Counted from the first letter of the stretch, positions 49,207 through 58,562 are shown. The stretch: 64,000 nt of DNA from an uncultured Clostridia bacterium (GCA_937892115.1 CALAUI010000013.1:1-64000), one strand, 5' to 3'. The notes: generated by a model not told the origin, from the letters alone. Program-made: numbers and translations.

Positions 49207-49240
49207 AAGGGTACTCCCGAGGGAGTACCCTTGATTTTTT
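49207..49240. terminator. bidirectional terminator between DMT transporter and serS
   Basis: Perfect 12-pair stem AAGGGTACTCCC / GGGAGTACCCTT with a GA loop, flanked by T-rich sequence on both strands. Confidence 0.8.
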
Positions 49241-49247
49241 GTTTTTC

Positions 49248-50534
49248 TTACTTAACGGGAACGAGCTTATCCTTGCCGCCCATATAAGGTCTGAGGGCAA
49301 CGGGGATATTGACGGTACCGTCGGCATTAAGGTTATTCTCAAGGAAAGCGATAAGCATTCTGGGAGGAGCAACAACCGTATTGTTGAGGGTATGGGGAAG
49401 ATATTTGCCATCCTTACCGTTAACTCTGATTTTAAGGCGTCTTGCCTGGGCATCGCCGAGATTTGAGCAGGAGCCGACCTCAAAATACTTCTTCTGTCTG
49501 GGTGACCATGCTTCAACGTCAACGGACTTTACTTTAAGGTCTGCAAGGTCGCCTGAGCAGCACTCGAGAGTTCTTACGGGTATATCAAGAGAACGGAAAA
49601 GATCTACCGTATTCTGCCAGAGCTTATCAAACCAGAGAGGACTGTCCTCGGGCTTGCAAACAACTATCATTTCCTGCTTCTCAAACTGGTGGATTCTGTA
49701 AACGCCTCTCTCCTCAATACCGTGAGCTCCCTTTTCCTTGCGGAAGCAGGGTGAATAGCTGGTAAGAGTGTGGGGAAGAGTATCCTCTTCAACGATAGTA
49801 TCAATGTATTTACCTATCATTGAATGTTCACTTGTACCGATAAGATAAAGGTCTTCGCCTTCAATCTTATACATCATGGCGTCCATTTCGGCAAAGCTCA
49901 TAACGCCGGTTACAACATTGGAACGAATCATAAAGGGAGGAATATAATAGGTAAATCCTCTGTCGATCATGAAGTCTCTTGCGTAAGCGGTGCAGGCTGA
50001 ATGAAGGCGTGCAATATCACCGCAAAGATAATAAAAGCCGTTGCCTGCTACTCTGCCTGCGGCATCAAGGTCAATACCGTTGAAGCTTTCCATGATTTCG
50101 GTATGATAGGGAATATCAAAATCGGGGACAACGGGCTCACCGTACTTCTGTACCTCAACGTTTTCACTGTCATCCTTACCGATGGGAACGGAGGGGTCGA
50201 TGATATTGGGGATAACCATCATTATTTTGGTTACCTTTTCCTGAAGCTCGGGCTCAAGCTTTTCAAGCTCGGCAAGTCTTGCTGAATACTCGGAAACCTT
50301 TGCCTTGACTTCGTTTGCCTCGTCCTTTTTACCCTGTGCCATAAGAGCACCGATTTCCTTGGAAACCTTGTTTTTGGTGTTTCTGAGAGCATCCGCCTCT
50401 GTCTTTGCGGCACGGAGCTGAGCATCAAGCTCAATTACCTCGTCAACGAGAGGAAGCTTACTGTCCTGAAACTTATTTTTTATGTTCTGCTTAACGATAT
50501 CGGGATTTTCTCTCAGGAATTTAATATCAATCAT
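49248..50534 (-). CDS. serS: seryl-tRNA synthetase
   Basis: 428 aa, class II. It charges tRNA-Ser. Starts MIDIKFLRENPDIVKQNIK, followed by the long antiparallel coiled coil (about 30-100) that binds the tRNA long arm. Motif 2 region SPCFRKEKGAHG and VYRIHQFEKQEM, the C-terminal motif 3 NNTVVAPPRMLIAFLEN and SSCSN-like GSCSNLGDAQARR are seen. Its start overlaps the mrp stop by one base. Confidence 0.95.
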   Translation of the reverse strand: MIDIKFLRENPDIVKQNIKNKFQDSKLPLVDEVIELDAQLRAAKTEADALRNTKNKVSKEIGALMAQGKKDEANEVKAKVSEYSARLAELEKLEPELQEKVTKIMMVIPNIIDPSVPIGKDDSENVEVQKYGEPVVPDFDIPYHTEIMESFNGIDLDAAGRVAGNGFYYLCGDIARLHSACTAYARDFMIDRGFTYYIPPFMIRSNVVTGVMSFAEMDAMMYKIEGEDLYLIGTSEHSMIGKYIDTIVEEDTLPHTLTSYSPCFRKEKGAHGIEERGVYRIHQFEKQEMIVVCKPEDSPLWFDKLWQNTVDLFRSLDIPVRTLECCSGDLADLKVKSVDVEAWSPRQKKYFEVGSCSNLGDAQARRLKIRVNGKDGKYLPHTLNNTVVAPPRMLIAFLENNLNADGTVNIPVALRPYMGGKDKLVPVK

Positions 50535-51385
50535 TATTTTTCAATCCTTTCCAGTAATTCAACTGCATCTGCAACGTACTTGTCATCCGCAAGTTCAACG
50601 GCACCCTTGTCAACAAGAGCAGCTGTTTTGGGGTCCATGGGAATTCTTGCAAGAACGGGAACACCGAGCTCTGCGGCGATTTCATCGGCTTTACTCTCAC
50701 CGAAAATATGAATTTCCTTACCGCAGTCGGGGCAGATTGCATAGCTCATATTTTCAACAATGCCCAGAATGGGAATATTCATAAGCTTTGCCATGTTGTA
50801 AGCTTTTTTGACAATCATGGTAACCAGGTCCTGAGGAGTGGTAACGATGATAATACCGTCAACGGGAAGATTCTGGAAAACCGTAAGTGAAACGTCGCCC
50901 GTTCCGGGAGGCATATCAACAAACATATAGTCCACGTCGCCCCAGGCAACGTCCTTCCAGAACTGCTGGATGACACCGGAAATGACGGGGCCTCTCCATA
51001 CGACGGGTGAATCCTCCGTTTCAAGAAGCAGATTGACAGACATTATTCTGATACCGGTGCTTGTTACCTTGGGAAGAAGTCCCGTTGCATCGGCTTCGGC
51101 TCTGTCTTTGATACCGAACGACTTGGGAATTGAAGGTCCGGTAATATCCGCATCAAGCACGGCGCACTGATGACCTCTCGTCTGCATTGCCGATGCAAGA
51201 AGGGAAGTGACGAGTGATTTACCTACGCCGCCCTTACCGCTGACAACACCGATGACCTTTTTGATATCACTGTACTGACCGCAGGGGATACGCATATCCT
51301 GAGGTTCTTCTTTTTTTGAAGAGCAATTGCTTGAACAAGTTGAGCAATTACCCGTGCATCCTTCGCTCATATCGTTTATCTCCAT
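50534..51385 (-). CDS. mrp: Mrp/NBP35-type iron-sulfur P-loop ATPase
   Basis: 283 aa. Walker A is the deviant VSGKGGVGKSLVTS; VDMPPGTGD and the late ICPDCGKEIHIFG (CxxC) are typical of Mrp/ApbC. The N-terminus carries a cysteine cluster (CTGNCSTCSSNC) resembling eukaryotic NBP35, expected to hold a second cluster. Mrp proteins carry and transfer [4Fe-4S] clusters. Co-transcribed with serS, which follows by one-base overlap. Confidence 0.92.
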   Translation of the reverse strand: MEINDMSEGCTGNCSTCSSNCSSKKEEPQDMRIPCGQYSDIKKVIGVVSGKGGVGKSLVTSLLASAMQTRGHQCAVLDADITGPSIPKSFGIKDRAEADATGLLPKVTSTGIRIMSVNLLLETEDSPVVWRGPVISGVIQQFWKDVAWGDVDYMFVDMPPGTGDVSLTVFQNLPVDGIIIVTTPQDLVTMIVKKAYNMAKLMNIPILGIVENMSYAICPDCGKEIHIFGESKADEIAAELGVPVLARIPMDPKTAALVDKGAVELADDKYVADAVELLERIEK

Positions 51386-51410
51386 TCAAATTTATAAATC
51401 AATAATGTTT

Positions 51411-51438
51411 ATTTTACCATATAATACTAAAAATGCAA
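51411..51438 (-). promoter_or_regulatory. promoter of mrp-serS
   Basis: TTGCAT and TAAAAT on the minus strand with a 16-bp spacer, about 25 bp ahead of the start codon. Confidence 0.5.
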
Positions 51439-51445
51439 GTGTTTA

Positions 51446-51474
51446 TTGACTTTAAGGTGCCAATAATATAAAAT
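51446..51474 (+). promoter_or_regulatory. promoter of the GtrA / symporter / fucosidase operon
   Basis: TTGACT and TAAAAT with a 17-bp spacer, about 40 bp ahead of the GtrA start; divergent from the mrp promoter. Confidence 0.6.
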
Positions 51475-51512
51475 AACTGATATACCACATTCATCGGACG
51501 TACGGAGGCACT

Positions 51513-52100
51513 ATGGAAGAGAAAAAAGCCGGCCCTTATACAAGGTTTGTTGGGGGATTACGCGGTCTTCTTTTTAAGATATTCAAGCCGGAAACGGCTT
51601 TGGGAAAGCTTATTGACAAGCTGGTCACCAAAGAAATCATCTCTTATCTTTTCTTCGGAGTGATGACCACTCTCGTGAATTTCATAACGTATTCCCTGCT
51701 TGTCAAATTCGCTTTCGGAAATAATCCGGACGGCAGTCAGGTCACCCTCAGCAACGGCATCGCCTGGTGCGCCGCGGTAATCTTCGCTTTCTTTACCAAT
51801 AAGCTCTTTGTCTTTGAAAGCAAAAGCTTCGCTCCCCTCACCTTCATGAAGGAATTTTTCTCCTTCGTCGGCGCAAGAATCGTCACGGGACTTATGGAAA
51901 CATTTATACCTACTCTGCTGATAAACGCGGGTCTTGACGGCACTCTTTTCGGTGTAAAAGGACTTATAGCAAAGCTGGTAGTTGCAATTGCGGTTATTAT
52001 CCTCAACTATGTTTTCAGCAAGCTCATTTCCTTCAGGGAAAAAGCTGAAGCATCGGAGAGTGAGAAAATAAACAATAATCCTGAGGAGGATTGCAAATGA
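51513..52100 (+). CDS. GtrA-family membrane protein
   Basis: 195 aa with four hydrophobic segments (SYLFFGVMTTLVNFITYSLL, AWCAAVIFAFFTNKLFVF and two more) typical of GtrA, which is thought to flip undecaprenyl-linked sugars or assist surface glycosylation. The C-terminus is charged. It overlaps the next gene by 4 bp. Confidence 0.85.
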   Translation: MEEKKAGPYTRFVGGLRGLLFKIFKPETALGKLIDKLVTKEIISYLFFGVMTTLVNFITYSLLVKFAFGNNPDGSQVTLSNGIAWCAAVIFAFFTNKLFVFESKSFAPLTFMKEFFSFVGARIVTGLMETFIPTLLINAGLDGTLFGVKGLIAKLVVAIAVIILNYVFSKLISFREKAEASESEKINNNPEEDCK

Positions 52101-53506
52101 AAAAGTATCTCGGTTTCAAGGAAATTGCGGCGTATTCACTGGGTCTTTTCGGCTTCCAGATGATTGTAGGTCTGCTTAATTCCTATCAGGCGGAATTTTA
52201 TCACGAGGTCCTGGGCGCCGACCTTGCAATAGTCGGTATTCTTATCTGTATCGTCAAGATACTCTCATCTGTTTTTGACCCCTTCGTAGGCAACAAAATC
52301 AGCAGCAAGGGTAAGCTCAAGCCCTTCATTCTCTACGCAATCGCCCCCTTCTCAATCATGACCATTCTGGTATTCCTGAACGTGTCAAAGCTTTTCAGCG
52401 GTATGGCTGTTTATGTATGGATTTTCATCACCTTCCTGCTCTGGAGTATGTCCATGACCATAGGTGACGTTCCCTCTCAAGGTATCGCTTCCGTACTTAC
52501 CCCCAATCCCGAAGAAAAAACAAATACCATTTCCCTTGCAAACACCTTCAAGGAAATCGGTTTCTCCGCTTCGGCAGTCATAGTACCTTTAGTATGCATA
52601 CTCGTTCCCGGCGGTTCAAAGGTATTTGTTGAAAAAGGTGCCAAGGATACTCCCATCAACGCTGCGGAATATTTCGGCTCAGCCATTGCCTGCGCAATCC
52701 TCGGCTGCGCTCTCTTTGCCCTCATTTATATCGGCACAAAGGAAAGAGTACCCTACTCCGCAGAGAAGATGAGCATGAAGGAAATGTTCAGAACTCTCAA
52801 GTCAAACAAGCCCCTTATGCTTGTAGTTATTTCATACATCATCGGCGCTGTCCGCAAGCTTTCAATGGCTATTCAGGTGCAGGCGGCAAACGTTATGCTC
52901 GGCAGCCAGAACTACGTTGTTCTCTTCGGTATCTGCATGGGCGTGGGCTCCGTTGTAAGTATGGCTCTCATTCCCATCCTGCTTAAAAAGTGGGACGAAA
53001 AGAAGGTCAGCATCATCGTTTCAATTTACGGCTTTGTCGTATCAATCGCCGCAGTTCTCATCTATATATTCGTTACACAGAATATGATAGTAATGTTCAT
53101 TATGATGTTCCTTTCGGGTCTTCAGTTCGGTGTTGTAAACATCGTTCCGATGATCATGGTTGCGGACTGTGTAGACTATCACGAATATGAAACGGGTAAG
53201 AGAATCGAAGGTCCCGCTTTCTCGATTCTTACCCTTACCATCAAGGTCGCCCTTGCCGTCAGCGCAGCAATAGGTCTTGCAATGCTTAAGGTCGCTCATT
53301 ACGAAGCAGGCACGGATTTCAGCGTTCTCACAGAAGGCGTAAGATACACCAAGAACGTTGTTTACTTTGCATTCGTAGGTCTTCCCGGTATCGGCAGTCT
53401 CCTTTCAATCCTTCCTCTTCTCAAGTATGATCTTGTAGGAGAAAAGAAACTTAAAATCGCAGCAGAGCTTCAGGAAAGAAGAGAAAAAGCAGAAGTAAAG
53501 GAGTAA
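52097..53506 (+). CDS. GPH-family sugar:cation symporter (MFS)
   Basis: 469 aa with twelve membrane segments. The ATG at 52097 follows GAGGAGG. GPH features: FDPFVGNKISSKGKLKPFIL, DVPSQGIASVLTPNPEEKT and VADCVDYHEYETGKR, a version of the family's conserved D-x2-E/D-Y motif. It probably imports a glycoside or sugar by cation symport. The fucosidase gene starts five bases after its stop, suggesting that fucosylated substrates are brought in and then cleaved. Confidence 0.88.
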   Translation: MKKYLGFKEIAAYSLGLFGFQMIVGLLNSYQAEFYHEVLGADLAIVGILICIVKILSSVFDPFVGNKISSKGKLKPFILYAIAPFSIMTILVFLNVSKLFSGMAVYVWIFITFLLWSMSMTIGDVPSQGIASVLTPNPEEKTNTISLANTFKEIGFSASAVIVPLVCILVPGGSKVFVEKGAKDTPINAAEYFGSAIACAILGCALFALIYIGTKERVPYSAEKMSMKEMFRTLKSNKPLMLVVISYIIGAVRKLSMAIQVQAANVMLGSQNYVVLFGICMGVGSVVSMALIPILLKKWDEKKVSIIVSIYGFVVSIAAVLIYIFVTQNMIVMFIMMFLSGLQFGVVNIVPMIMVADCVDYHEYETGKRIEGPAFSILTLTIKVALAVSAAIGLAMLKVAHYEAGTDFSVLTEGVRYTKNVVYFAFVGLPGIGSLLSILPLLKYDLVGEKKLKIAAELQERREKAEVKE

Positions 53507-53511
53507 TACGT

Positions 53512-54804
53512 ATGTTACTATCAAAACCCGATTATGAGCAGATGATCGCACAGTCAAGAGACAAGCGAATGGAATGGTGGCGTGAGGCCCGTTTCGGTAT
53601 GTTCATTCATTTCGGCCTTTACTCACAGCTCGGCAGACACGAATGGGCAATGGCTTGCGAAAACATTCCCGTTGACGAATATGAAAAGCTCGCGGATTCC
53701 TTCAAGCCCAAAGAGGGCTGCTGCCGTGAATGGGCGGCTCTAGCCAAGAAAGCGGGCTGTAAATATATGGTCCTCACGACAAGACACCACGAGGGCTTCA
53801 GTCTCTGGGATTCAAAGGTCAATCCCTTCAATTCCGTAAACTACGGTCCTCACAGGGATATAGTCAGGGAATTTGTTGAAGCATGCCGTGAATTCGGCCT
53901 TAAAATCGGATTCTATTCATCCCTTATGGACTGGCATCATCCCGACGGCGGTATATGTGAATTTGATACCGAAGCGCGTGCCCGTTTTACAAAATATATC
54001 CGTGACCTCAACGAGGAGCTTCTCACTCAGTACGGCAAAATCGACATCCTCTGGTATGACGTTGCCGCACCCATGGAAAGCTGGGAAGGTTGGGATTCTC
54101 TTGAAAGAAACCAGTTCCTCCGTTCCCTTCAGCCGGATATCATAATCAACAACAGAAGCCGTCTTGACGAAGATTTCGGCACTCCCGAGGGTTCAATCAA
54201 GCCCATGGACCGTGACTGGGAGGCGTGCATGACCTTCAACGATTTAAGCTGGGGCTACGTTGACGAAGACCAGGTCGCGCCTTACAGCTACACGCCCCAG
54301 AGAATTGTCAAGATGATTCAGACCTGCTCGGAAAGAGGCGGCAATCTGCTTCTCAACGTAGGTCCGAAGCCCGACGGCTCCGTTCCCTCCGACGTTATCG
54401 TTCCCCTTGAAAAAGTCGGTGAATGGCTCAGCGTAAACGGTGAAGCCGTTTACGGCAAGCTCGAGAAGACAAACGGTCACCAGTTCCAGCCCAACGGCGT
54501 TTCCCGTCCCACCACAAAGGGCAACACAGTCTATATGTGGAATCAGATATGGCATCCCGTTGACGGTAAAATGGGCATCGGCGGATTCCTGACAGAGCCG
54601 AAGAATATCTGCTTCATGGACGGTACACCCATTGAATTTGAAAAGAAGGGTGACAGAATCATCCTCAGCGGTCTTCCCGAAAAGAATCCCGACCCCATTC
54701 TCGGCTATCCCCTTATCAAAATTGAATTTGAAACCTTCCCCGAATACAGATTCGGTTCCTACCTTCCCCAGCTCAATTCGGGACGTATGAGAGAAATCAA
54801 ATAA
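53512..54804 (+). CDS. GH29 alpha-L-fucosidase (cytoplasmic)
   Basis: 430 aa, no signal peptide. It hydrolyses terminal alpha-L-fucose. GH29 features: WWREARFGMFIHFGLYS, TTRHHEGFSLWDS, IGFYSSLMDWHHP, the nucleophile Asp in DILWYDVAAP, and RGGNLLLNVGPKPDGSVP near residue 275. The beta-sandwich C-terminal domain follows. AAGGAG precedes the start. It shares an operon with the symporter upstream and the nucleotide-repair enzyme downstream (one-base overlap). Confidence 0.92.
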   Translation: MLLSKPDYEQMIAQSRDKRMEWWREARFGMFIHFGLYSQLGRHEWAMACENIPVDEYEKLADSFKPKEGCCREWAALAKKAGCKYMVLTTRHHEGFSLWDSKVNPFNSVNYGPHRDIVREFVEACREFGLKIGFYSSLMDWHHPDGGICEFDTEARARFTKYIRDLNEELLTQYGKIDILWYDVAAPMESWEGWDSLERNQFLRSLQPDIIINNRSRLDEDFGTPEGSIKPMDRDWEACMTFNDLSWGYVDEDQVAPYSYTPQRIVKMIQTCSERGGNLLLNVGPKPDGSVPSDVIVPLEKVGEWLSVNGEAVYGKLEKTNGHQFQPNGVSRPTTKGNTVYMWNQIWHPVDGKMGIGGFLTEPKNICFMDGTPIEFEKKGDRIILSGLPEKNPDPILGYPLIKIEFETFPEYRFGSYLPQLNSGRMREIK

Positions 54805-56324
54805 TGAATTACATTGTTAAACACAATCAGATGTATCAGGCAGAATGCTCGGCTGTAAACAGAGGTCTCGGCTTTTCACTTCTTATGGAAAAAGCGGGTA
54901 CCGCCTGCGCCGAACTGATTGCCGTGAATTATCCCGATGCTCATACCGCGCTCATTATCTGCGGCAAGGGAAAGAACGGCGGCGACGGATACGTAATCGC
55001 CCGTGTTCTCAAGGCAAAGGGATACAAAATCAGAATACTCGCTCCCTGCGGTATGCCCTTCGACGAAATCTCCGTTAATAATATGAAGCTTGTTGATAAA
55101 GCCGGGATATACGAAACGGATGATTATCAGCCGCTTATTGATGACAGCGATATTATCGTTGATGCAGTTTTCGGTACGGGCTTCAGAGGCGCTCTTGACG
55201 AAAAGCTTTCCGCTCTTGCAGATGCGGTCAACAAATCGGGTAAGGACGTAATTGCCGTGGATATTCCCTCCGGTGCGGAATGTGACAGTGGAGAGATTCA
55301 CGGGACGTGCTTTGAAGCGGATATGACTATTGCCGTTTCCGCGTTGAAGCCGATTCACGTAATCAAGCCCGCAAGAAACGTCTGCGGTAAAATTGAGATT
55401 GCGGATATCGGAATAATCCCCTCGGATTTTAACGGCATAAATCCGGTTGAATACACTTCAGGTGAAAGGGAAATAGGCGAAATGCTTCCCGCAAGACCCG
55501 AAAATTCCAATAAGGGTACATTCGGAAATGCTCTGATTATCGCAGGCAGCAGAAATATGCCCGGTGCGGCTAAAATTGCCTCAGCCGGTGCGGTCAGATG
55601 CGGTGCGGGACTTGTTACACTGGCTTTTCCCGATGCCGCCTATAACGCAATCGCTCCCTCGGTAACCGAGCAGGTAATGCTTCCCTGCAAGTCAAACGAA
55701 GTCGGCACCTTCTCGCAGGATGCACTTGACGAAATCCTTGAAAAAGCAAAAAAATGCACCTGCGCCCTTATCGGATGCGGAATCGGTCTGAATACCGACA
55801 CTCTGCGTCTTGTAAACAGGTTAATCCGCGAAATTGAAATCCCCCTCGTAATTGATGCGGACGGACTCAATGCGGCGGCAAAGAATCCCTATATACTGTC
55901 GGAAGCCAAAGCACCCGTTATACTGACTCCCCACCCCGGTGAAATGAGCCGTCTTACGGGAAAAAGCGTTGAAGAAATCACGGCAAATCCGTCAAAAACC
56001 GCAAAGGAATTTGCGGATAAATACAACTGCACGGTGATTCTCAAGGGTGCAAATACGATCATCGCTTCCTGCGGCAGTAAAGAAATATACGTAAACACGA
56101 CCGGCAACAGCGGACTCGCAAAGGGCGGAAGCGGCGACCTGCTTGCAGGCATACTCGTTTCTCTGCTTGCACAGGGAATGAAACCCGTTGACGCTGCCGT
56201 TACCGCGGTTTATATTCACGGTGACTGTGCAGACGAGGTGGCAATGTTTTCAAGCGAAAGAGGAATGACGGTAAGCGATATGATAAGCTATCTGCCCTCC
56301 TATTTTGAAAAATACGAAAGATAA
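54804..56324 (+). CDS. nnr: bifunctional NAD(P)H-hydrate epimerase/dehydratase
   Basis: 506 aa. It repairs hydrated NAD(P)H. The N-terminal epimerase domain (1-215; GKGKNGGDGYVIAR, DAVFGTGFRGAL, DIPSGAECDSG) is fused to the C-terminal ADP/ATP-dependent dehydratase (about 225-506; KGTFGNALIIAGSRNMPGAA, LTPHPGEMSRLTG, GNSGLAKGGSGDLLAG). The ATG overlaps the fucosidase stop by one base. Housekeeping function in a sugar operon, possibly just read-through placement. Confidence 0.93.
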   Translation: MNYIVKHNQMYQAECSAVNRGLGFSLLMEKAGTACAELIAVNYPDAHTALIICGKGKNGGDGYVIARVLKAKGYKIRILAPCGMPFDEISVNNMKLVDKAGIYETDDYQPLIDDSDIIVDAVFGTGFRGALDEKLSALADAVNKSGKDVIAVDIPSGAECDSGEIHGTCFEADMTIAVSALKPIHVIKPARNVCGKIEIADIGIIPSDFNGINPVEYTSGEREIGEMLPARPENSNKGTFGNALIIAGSRNMPGAAKIASAGAVRCGAGLVTLAFPDAAYNAIAPSVTEQVMLPCKSNEVGTFSQDALDEILEKAKKCTCALIGCGIGLNTDTLRLVNRLIREIEIPLVIDADGLNAAAKNPYILSEAKAPVILTPHPGEMSRLTGKSVEEITANPSKTAKEFADKYNCTVILKGANTIIASCGSKEIYVNTTGNSGLAKGGSGDLLAGILVSLLAQGMKPVDAAVTAVYIHGDCADEVAMFSSERGMTVSDMISYLPSYFEKYER

Positions 56325-56336
56325 TAAGGCAAAGAA

Positions 56337-56375
56337 AAAGTGCTTTCCCGCAGGAAAGCACTTTTGTATTGTTAT
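56337..56375. terminator. bidirectional terminator
   Basis: AAAAGTGCTTTCC / GGAAAGCACTTTT stem with a CGCA loop between convergent genes nnr and the Lrp regulator. Confidence 0.85.
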
Positions 56376-56379
56376 TCTG

Positions 56380-56844
56380 TTATTTGTCGGGCTTGATTGC
56401 CTTGATATCCGCAGTATAGTTCTCTTTATTGGTGGAAAGAACTACCTGGGTTTTGGTATATGAAATACCGCCGATGCACTTTATTTCGTTGGCTATCTGC
56501 TCAAGTCCCTTACCGCTGTGGGTACTGATTTTAAGCAGGAAATCCGAATCACCGGTAATATAATGGCACTCAACGATATTGGGGTGATTCTTTACAAATT
56601 CAATAAACGAATCATTGTATCTCGGATGCTCCATACTTACCATAACAAAAGCGGTAATATCCAGACCGAGCTGCTCGTTATCAAGTACCACAGTATATTG
56701 CTTGATTATCCCGGAGGACTCAAGCTTATGTATTCTGTCTATAACCGCCGAGACGGACATATTTACCTTACTGCCGATAACCGATGCATTTTCTCTGGCG
56801 TTTTCCTTTAGACATTCAAGTATTCTCAGATCAACCGAATCCAT
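56380..56844 (-). CDS. Lrp/AsnC-family transcriptional regulator
   Basis: 154 aa. The ATG at 56844 follows GGGGG and gives the canonical start MDSVDLRILECLKENAREN. Residues 1-60 form the helix-turn-helix (VIGSKVNMSVSAVIDRIHKL, GIIKQYTVVLD), the rest the RAM ligand-binding domain (AFVMVSMEH, VECHYITGDSDFLLKI). It would sense an amino acid and regulate metabolism. Monocistronic. Confidence 0.9.
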   Translation of the reverse strand: MDSVDLRILECLKENARENASVIGSKVNMSVSAVIDRIHKLESSGIIKQYTVVLDNEQLGLDITAFVMVSMEHPRYNDSFIEFVKNHPNIVECHYITGDSDFLLKISTHSGKGLEQIANEIKCIGGISYTKTQVVLSTNKENYTADIKAIKPDK

Positions 56845-56866
56845 ATTCCGGCCCCCTTCTTTTTTC

Positions 56867-56895
56867 ATTTTACAGCAAAATATTTTTGCAGTCAA
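56867..56895 (-). promoter_or_regulatory. promoter of the Lrp regulator
   Basis: TTGACT and TAAAAT with a 17-bp spacer on the minus strand; the -10 lies about 20 bp before the start codon. Confidence 0.55.
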
Positions 56896-56902
56896 TGATA
56901 AA

Positions 56903-56945
56903 AAACAAAAAAATCCGTTTTTTCTTCAAAAAAACGGATTTTTTT
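56903..56945 (-). terminator. terminator of the 57-60.6 kb operon
   Basis: AAATCCGTTTTTT / AAAAAACGGATTT stem followed by a T run, directly after the phosphoesterase gene on the minus strand. Confidence 0.75.
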
Positions 56946-56958
56946 CATATTACGCTGT

Positions 56959-58062
56959 TTATTTTATCTTTTTCACAATATATTTCGCCGTTCCCGCTGC
57001 CGCAAGTACCGCTGTCAGACCGAGAAGTGCGAATTTCGGCTTTTCCCATTCGTCAGCATCAAGGAAATTGCAGATATGAGTACCTACGGTATCACCGCAG
57101 ATATCAAAATACGTAAGAAACTTCGTTTCGTATCTGCCGTCCTCATAAATATCAAAGACACGTATTCCCCTTGTCCTTTTGTCACCGTAGCATCTGAAGG
57201 AGGCACAGCCGGTCTGAATGAAATCAACACCTTCGTAAGTACCGGTAAAGCAGTTGGTATGGTCGTGGCCGGTCACCACGGCACCGACACCGCCCTCTTT
57301 CAGCACTTCAAAAAGTCCGTTGCTTTCTTCCAGAACACAGGGTGGCTCAAACATATAGCCGGAAACATTTTCTTTAAGGCGGCGGTATTTACCGTCACGG
57401 GATCTGATTCCCTCGTCAGCGGAGCATTCCTCCGTAAGCATATTCTGCTCGGGAAGAGGAATGTGCAGGAATGCCATTGACGGAATGTCCTTGTTTCTTT
57501 CAAGCTCTTTGCGCAGCCAGTCAACGGTGGCTTTCGTCACTTCCGTGTGACACTTTCTTTCACCGTCATTATCCTGCCATGCGCTGTCAAGCATATACAG
57601 ACAGTATTTTGTTTCACCCTCGCCGTTTTTCAATTCAACGGTATAGGTGTCGCAGTCAACCCCGGGATTATCCTTATTCAGATCCATACACATATTGTAT
57701 GAGCGGTAAATCTCAATCTGCTTTTCCTTTGTGATGAGATTCATATCGTCATGGTTGCCGTAGATCATGGCAAAGGGAATTCCCCTGCTGTTCACGGGCT
57801 CAAGAATATGTGAAAGTGCGGCTCTCATTGAAATGAGAGTAGGCCCCTCACCCTCGGCAACCTTTCTGCTTCCGAATCTCGCATCCAGCAGATGATTACC
57901 GAGAATATTATCGCCCGTAAAAATGACCGCATCCGCATCAAGGGTATCGTATGCTCTGTCAAGCATTTTTACCATAGCGGGACGCACATATCTGAGGTCC
58001 TGAGGGTCGCTGACCTGAAGTATTCTGATTTTTCCGTTATGAAAGGTTAAACTGTTTTTCAT
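56959..58062 (-). CDS. calcineurin-like metallophosphoesterase with C-terminal anchor
   Basis: 367 aa, no signal peptide. Metal motifs: VSDPQDLR (Gln where most have His), FTGDNILG, YGNHDDMN, LHIPLPEQ and TGHDHTNC. The last 25 residues form a membrane helix with a basic end (LLGLTAVLAAAGTAKYIVKK). It overlaps the zinc-ribbon protein gene by 4 bp. The D-x-Q variant is known in part of this superfamily; substrate unknown. Confidence 0.8.
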   Translation of the reverse strand: MKNSLTFHNGKIRILQVSDPQDLRYVRPAMVKMLDRAYDTLDADAVIFTGDNILGNHLLDARFGSRKVAEGEGPTLISMRAALSHILEPVNSRGIPFAMIYGNHDDMNLITKEKQIEIYRSYNMCMDLNKDNPGVDCDTYTVELKNGEGETKYCLYMLDSAWQDNDGERKCHTEVTKATVDWLRKELERNKDIPSMAFLHIPLPEQNMLTEECSADEGIRSRDGKYRRLKENVSGYMFEPPCVLEESNGLFEVLKEGGVGAVVTGHDHTNCFTGTYEGVDFIQTGCASFRCYGDKRTRGIRVFDIYEDGRYETKFLTYFDICGDTVGTHICNFLDADEWEKPKFALLGLTAVLAAAGTAKYIVKKIK

Positions 58063-58562
58063 TTGATGATTTTAATGTCGGAGATTACGGGCATGGGCTT
58101 CGCTTCACCCTTGATTGCCTGAACAAGTCCGATAATATCAACGATTGCAATAAGAATGGAAATGATCCATACGAAATGCTTTACGATGGGAATTACTCTG
58201 AGAATATTGCAGAGAATCCACATAATAAAGATAACAAGGCCGTTATTGGCATGAAATTTTGCGAACTTTGAATTTCTTGCCGCAAAAATGGGAACGAATA
58301 CAAGGGGTCCGAGGTAAGCAAGAATAGCAAAAAGCTTATTTGCTTCAATATCGGAGGGCTCATAGCCCTTATCTACGACAAAGCTCTGCTGAGGAGCTTC
58401 CTGATACTGCTGATACTCACCCTGCTGAGGAGCATGATACTCACCCTGCTGAGGAGCTGCATACTGATTCTGCTGAGGTGCTGCTTCAAGCCTTGATCCG
58501 CAGTTTGCGCAGAAGGTGCTTCCCTCGTCATTGGGGGCTCCGCAGTTAGAACAAAATGGCAT
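58059..58562 (-). CDS. zinc-ribbon DUF4870-like membrane protein
   Basis: 167 aa. The N-terminal zinc ribbon (FCSNCGAPN, FCANCGSRLE) is followed by a Gln/Pro/Tyr-rich linker with three near-copies of APQQGEY (about 28-60), then three membrane segments of DUF4870 type (FAILAYLGPLVFVPI, KFHANNGLVIFIMWIL, IVDIIGLVQAIKGE). Function unknown. Co-transcribed with the lipid kinase and phosphoesterase. Confidence 0.75.
   Translation of the reverse strand: MPFCSNCGAPNDEGSTFCANCGSRLEAAPQQNQYAAPQQGEYHAPQQGEYQQYQEAPQQSFVVDKGYEPSDIEANKLFAILAYLGPLVFVPIFAARNSKFAKFHANNGLVIFIMWILCNILRVIPIVKHFVWIISILIAIVDIIGLVQAIKGEAKPMPVISDIKIIK

Noticed and set aside
51411..51474. Riboswitch in the mrp/GtrA divergent region
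   Set aside because: Region is only about 130 bp and is explained by two divergent promoters; no conserved riboswitch core was seen.
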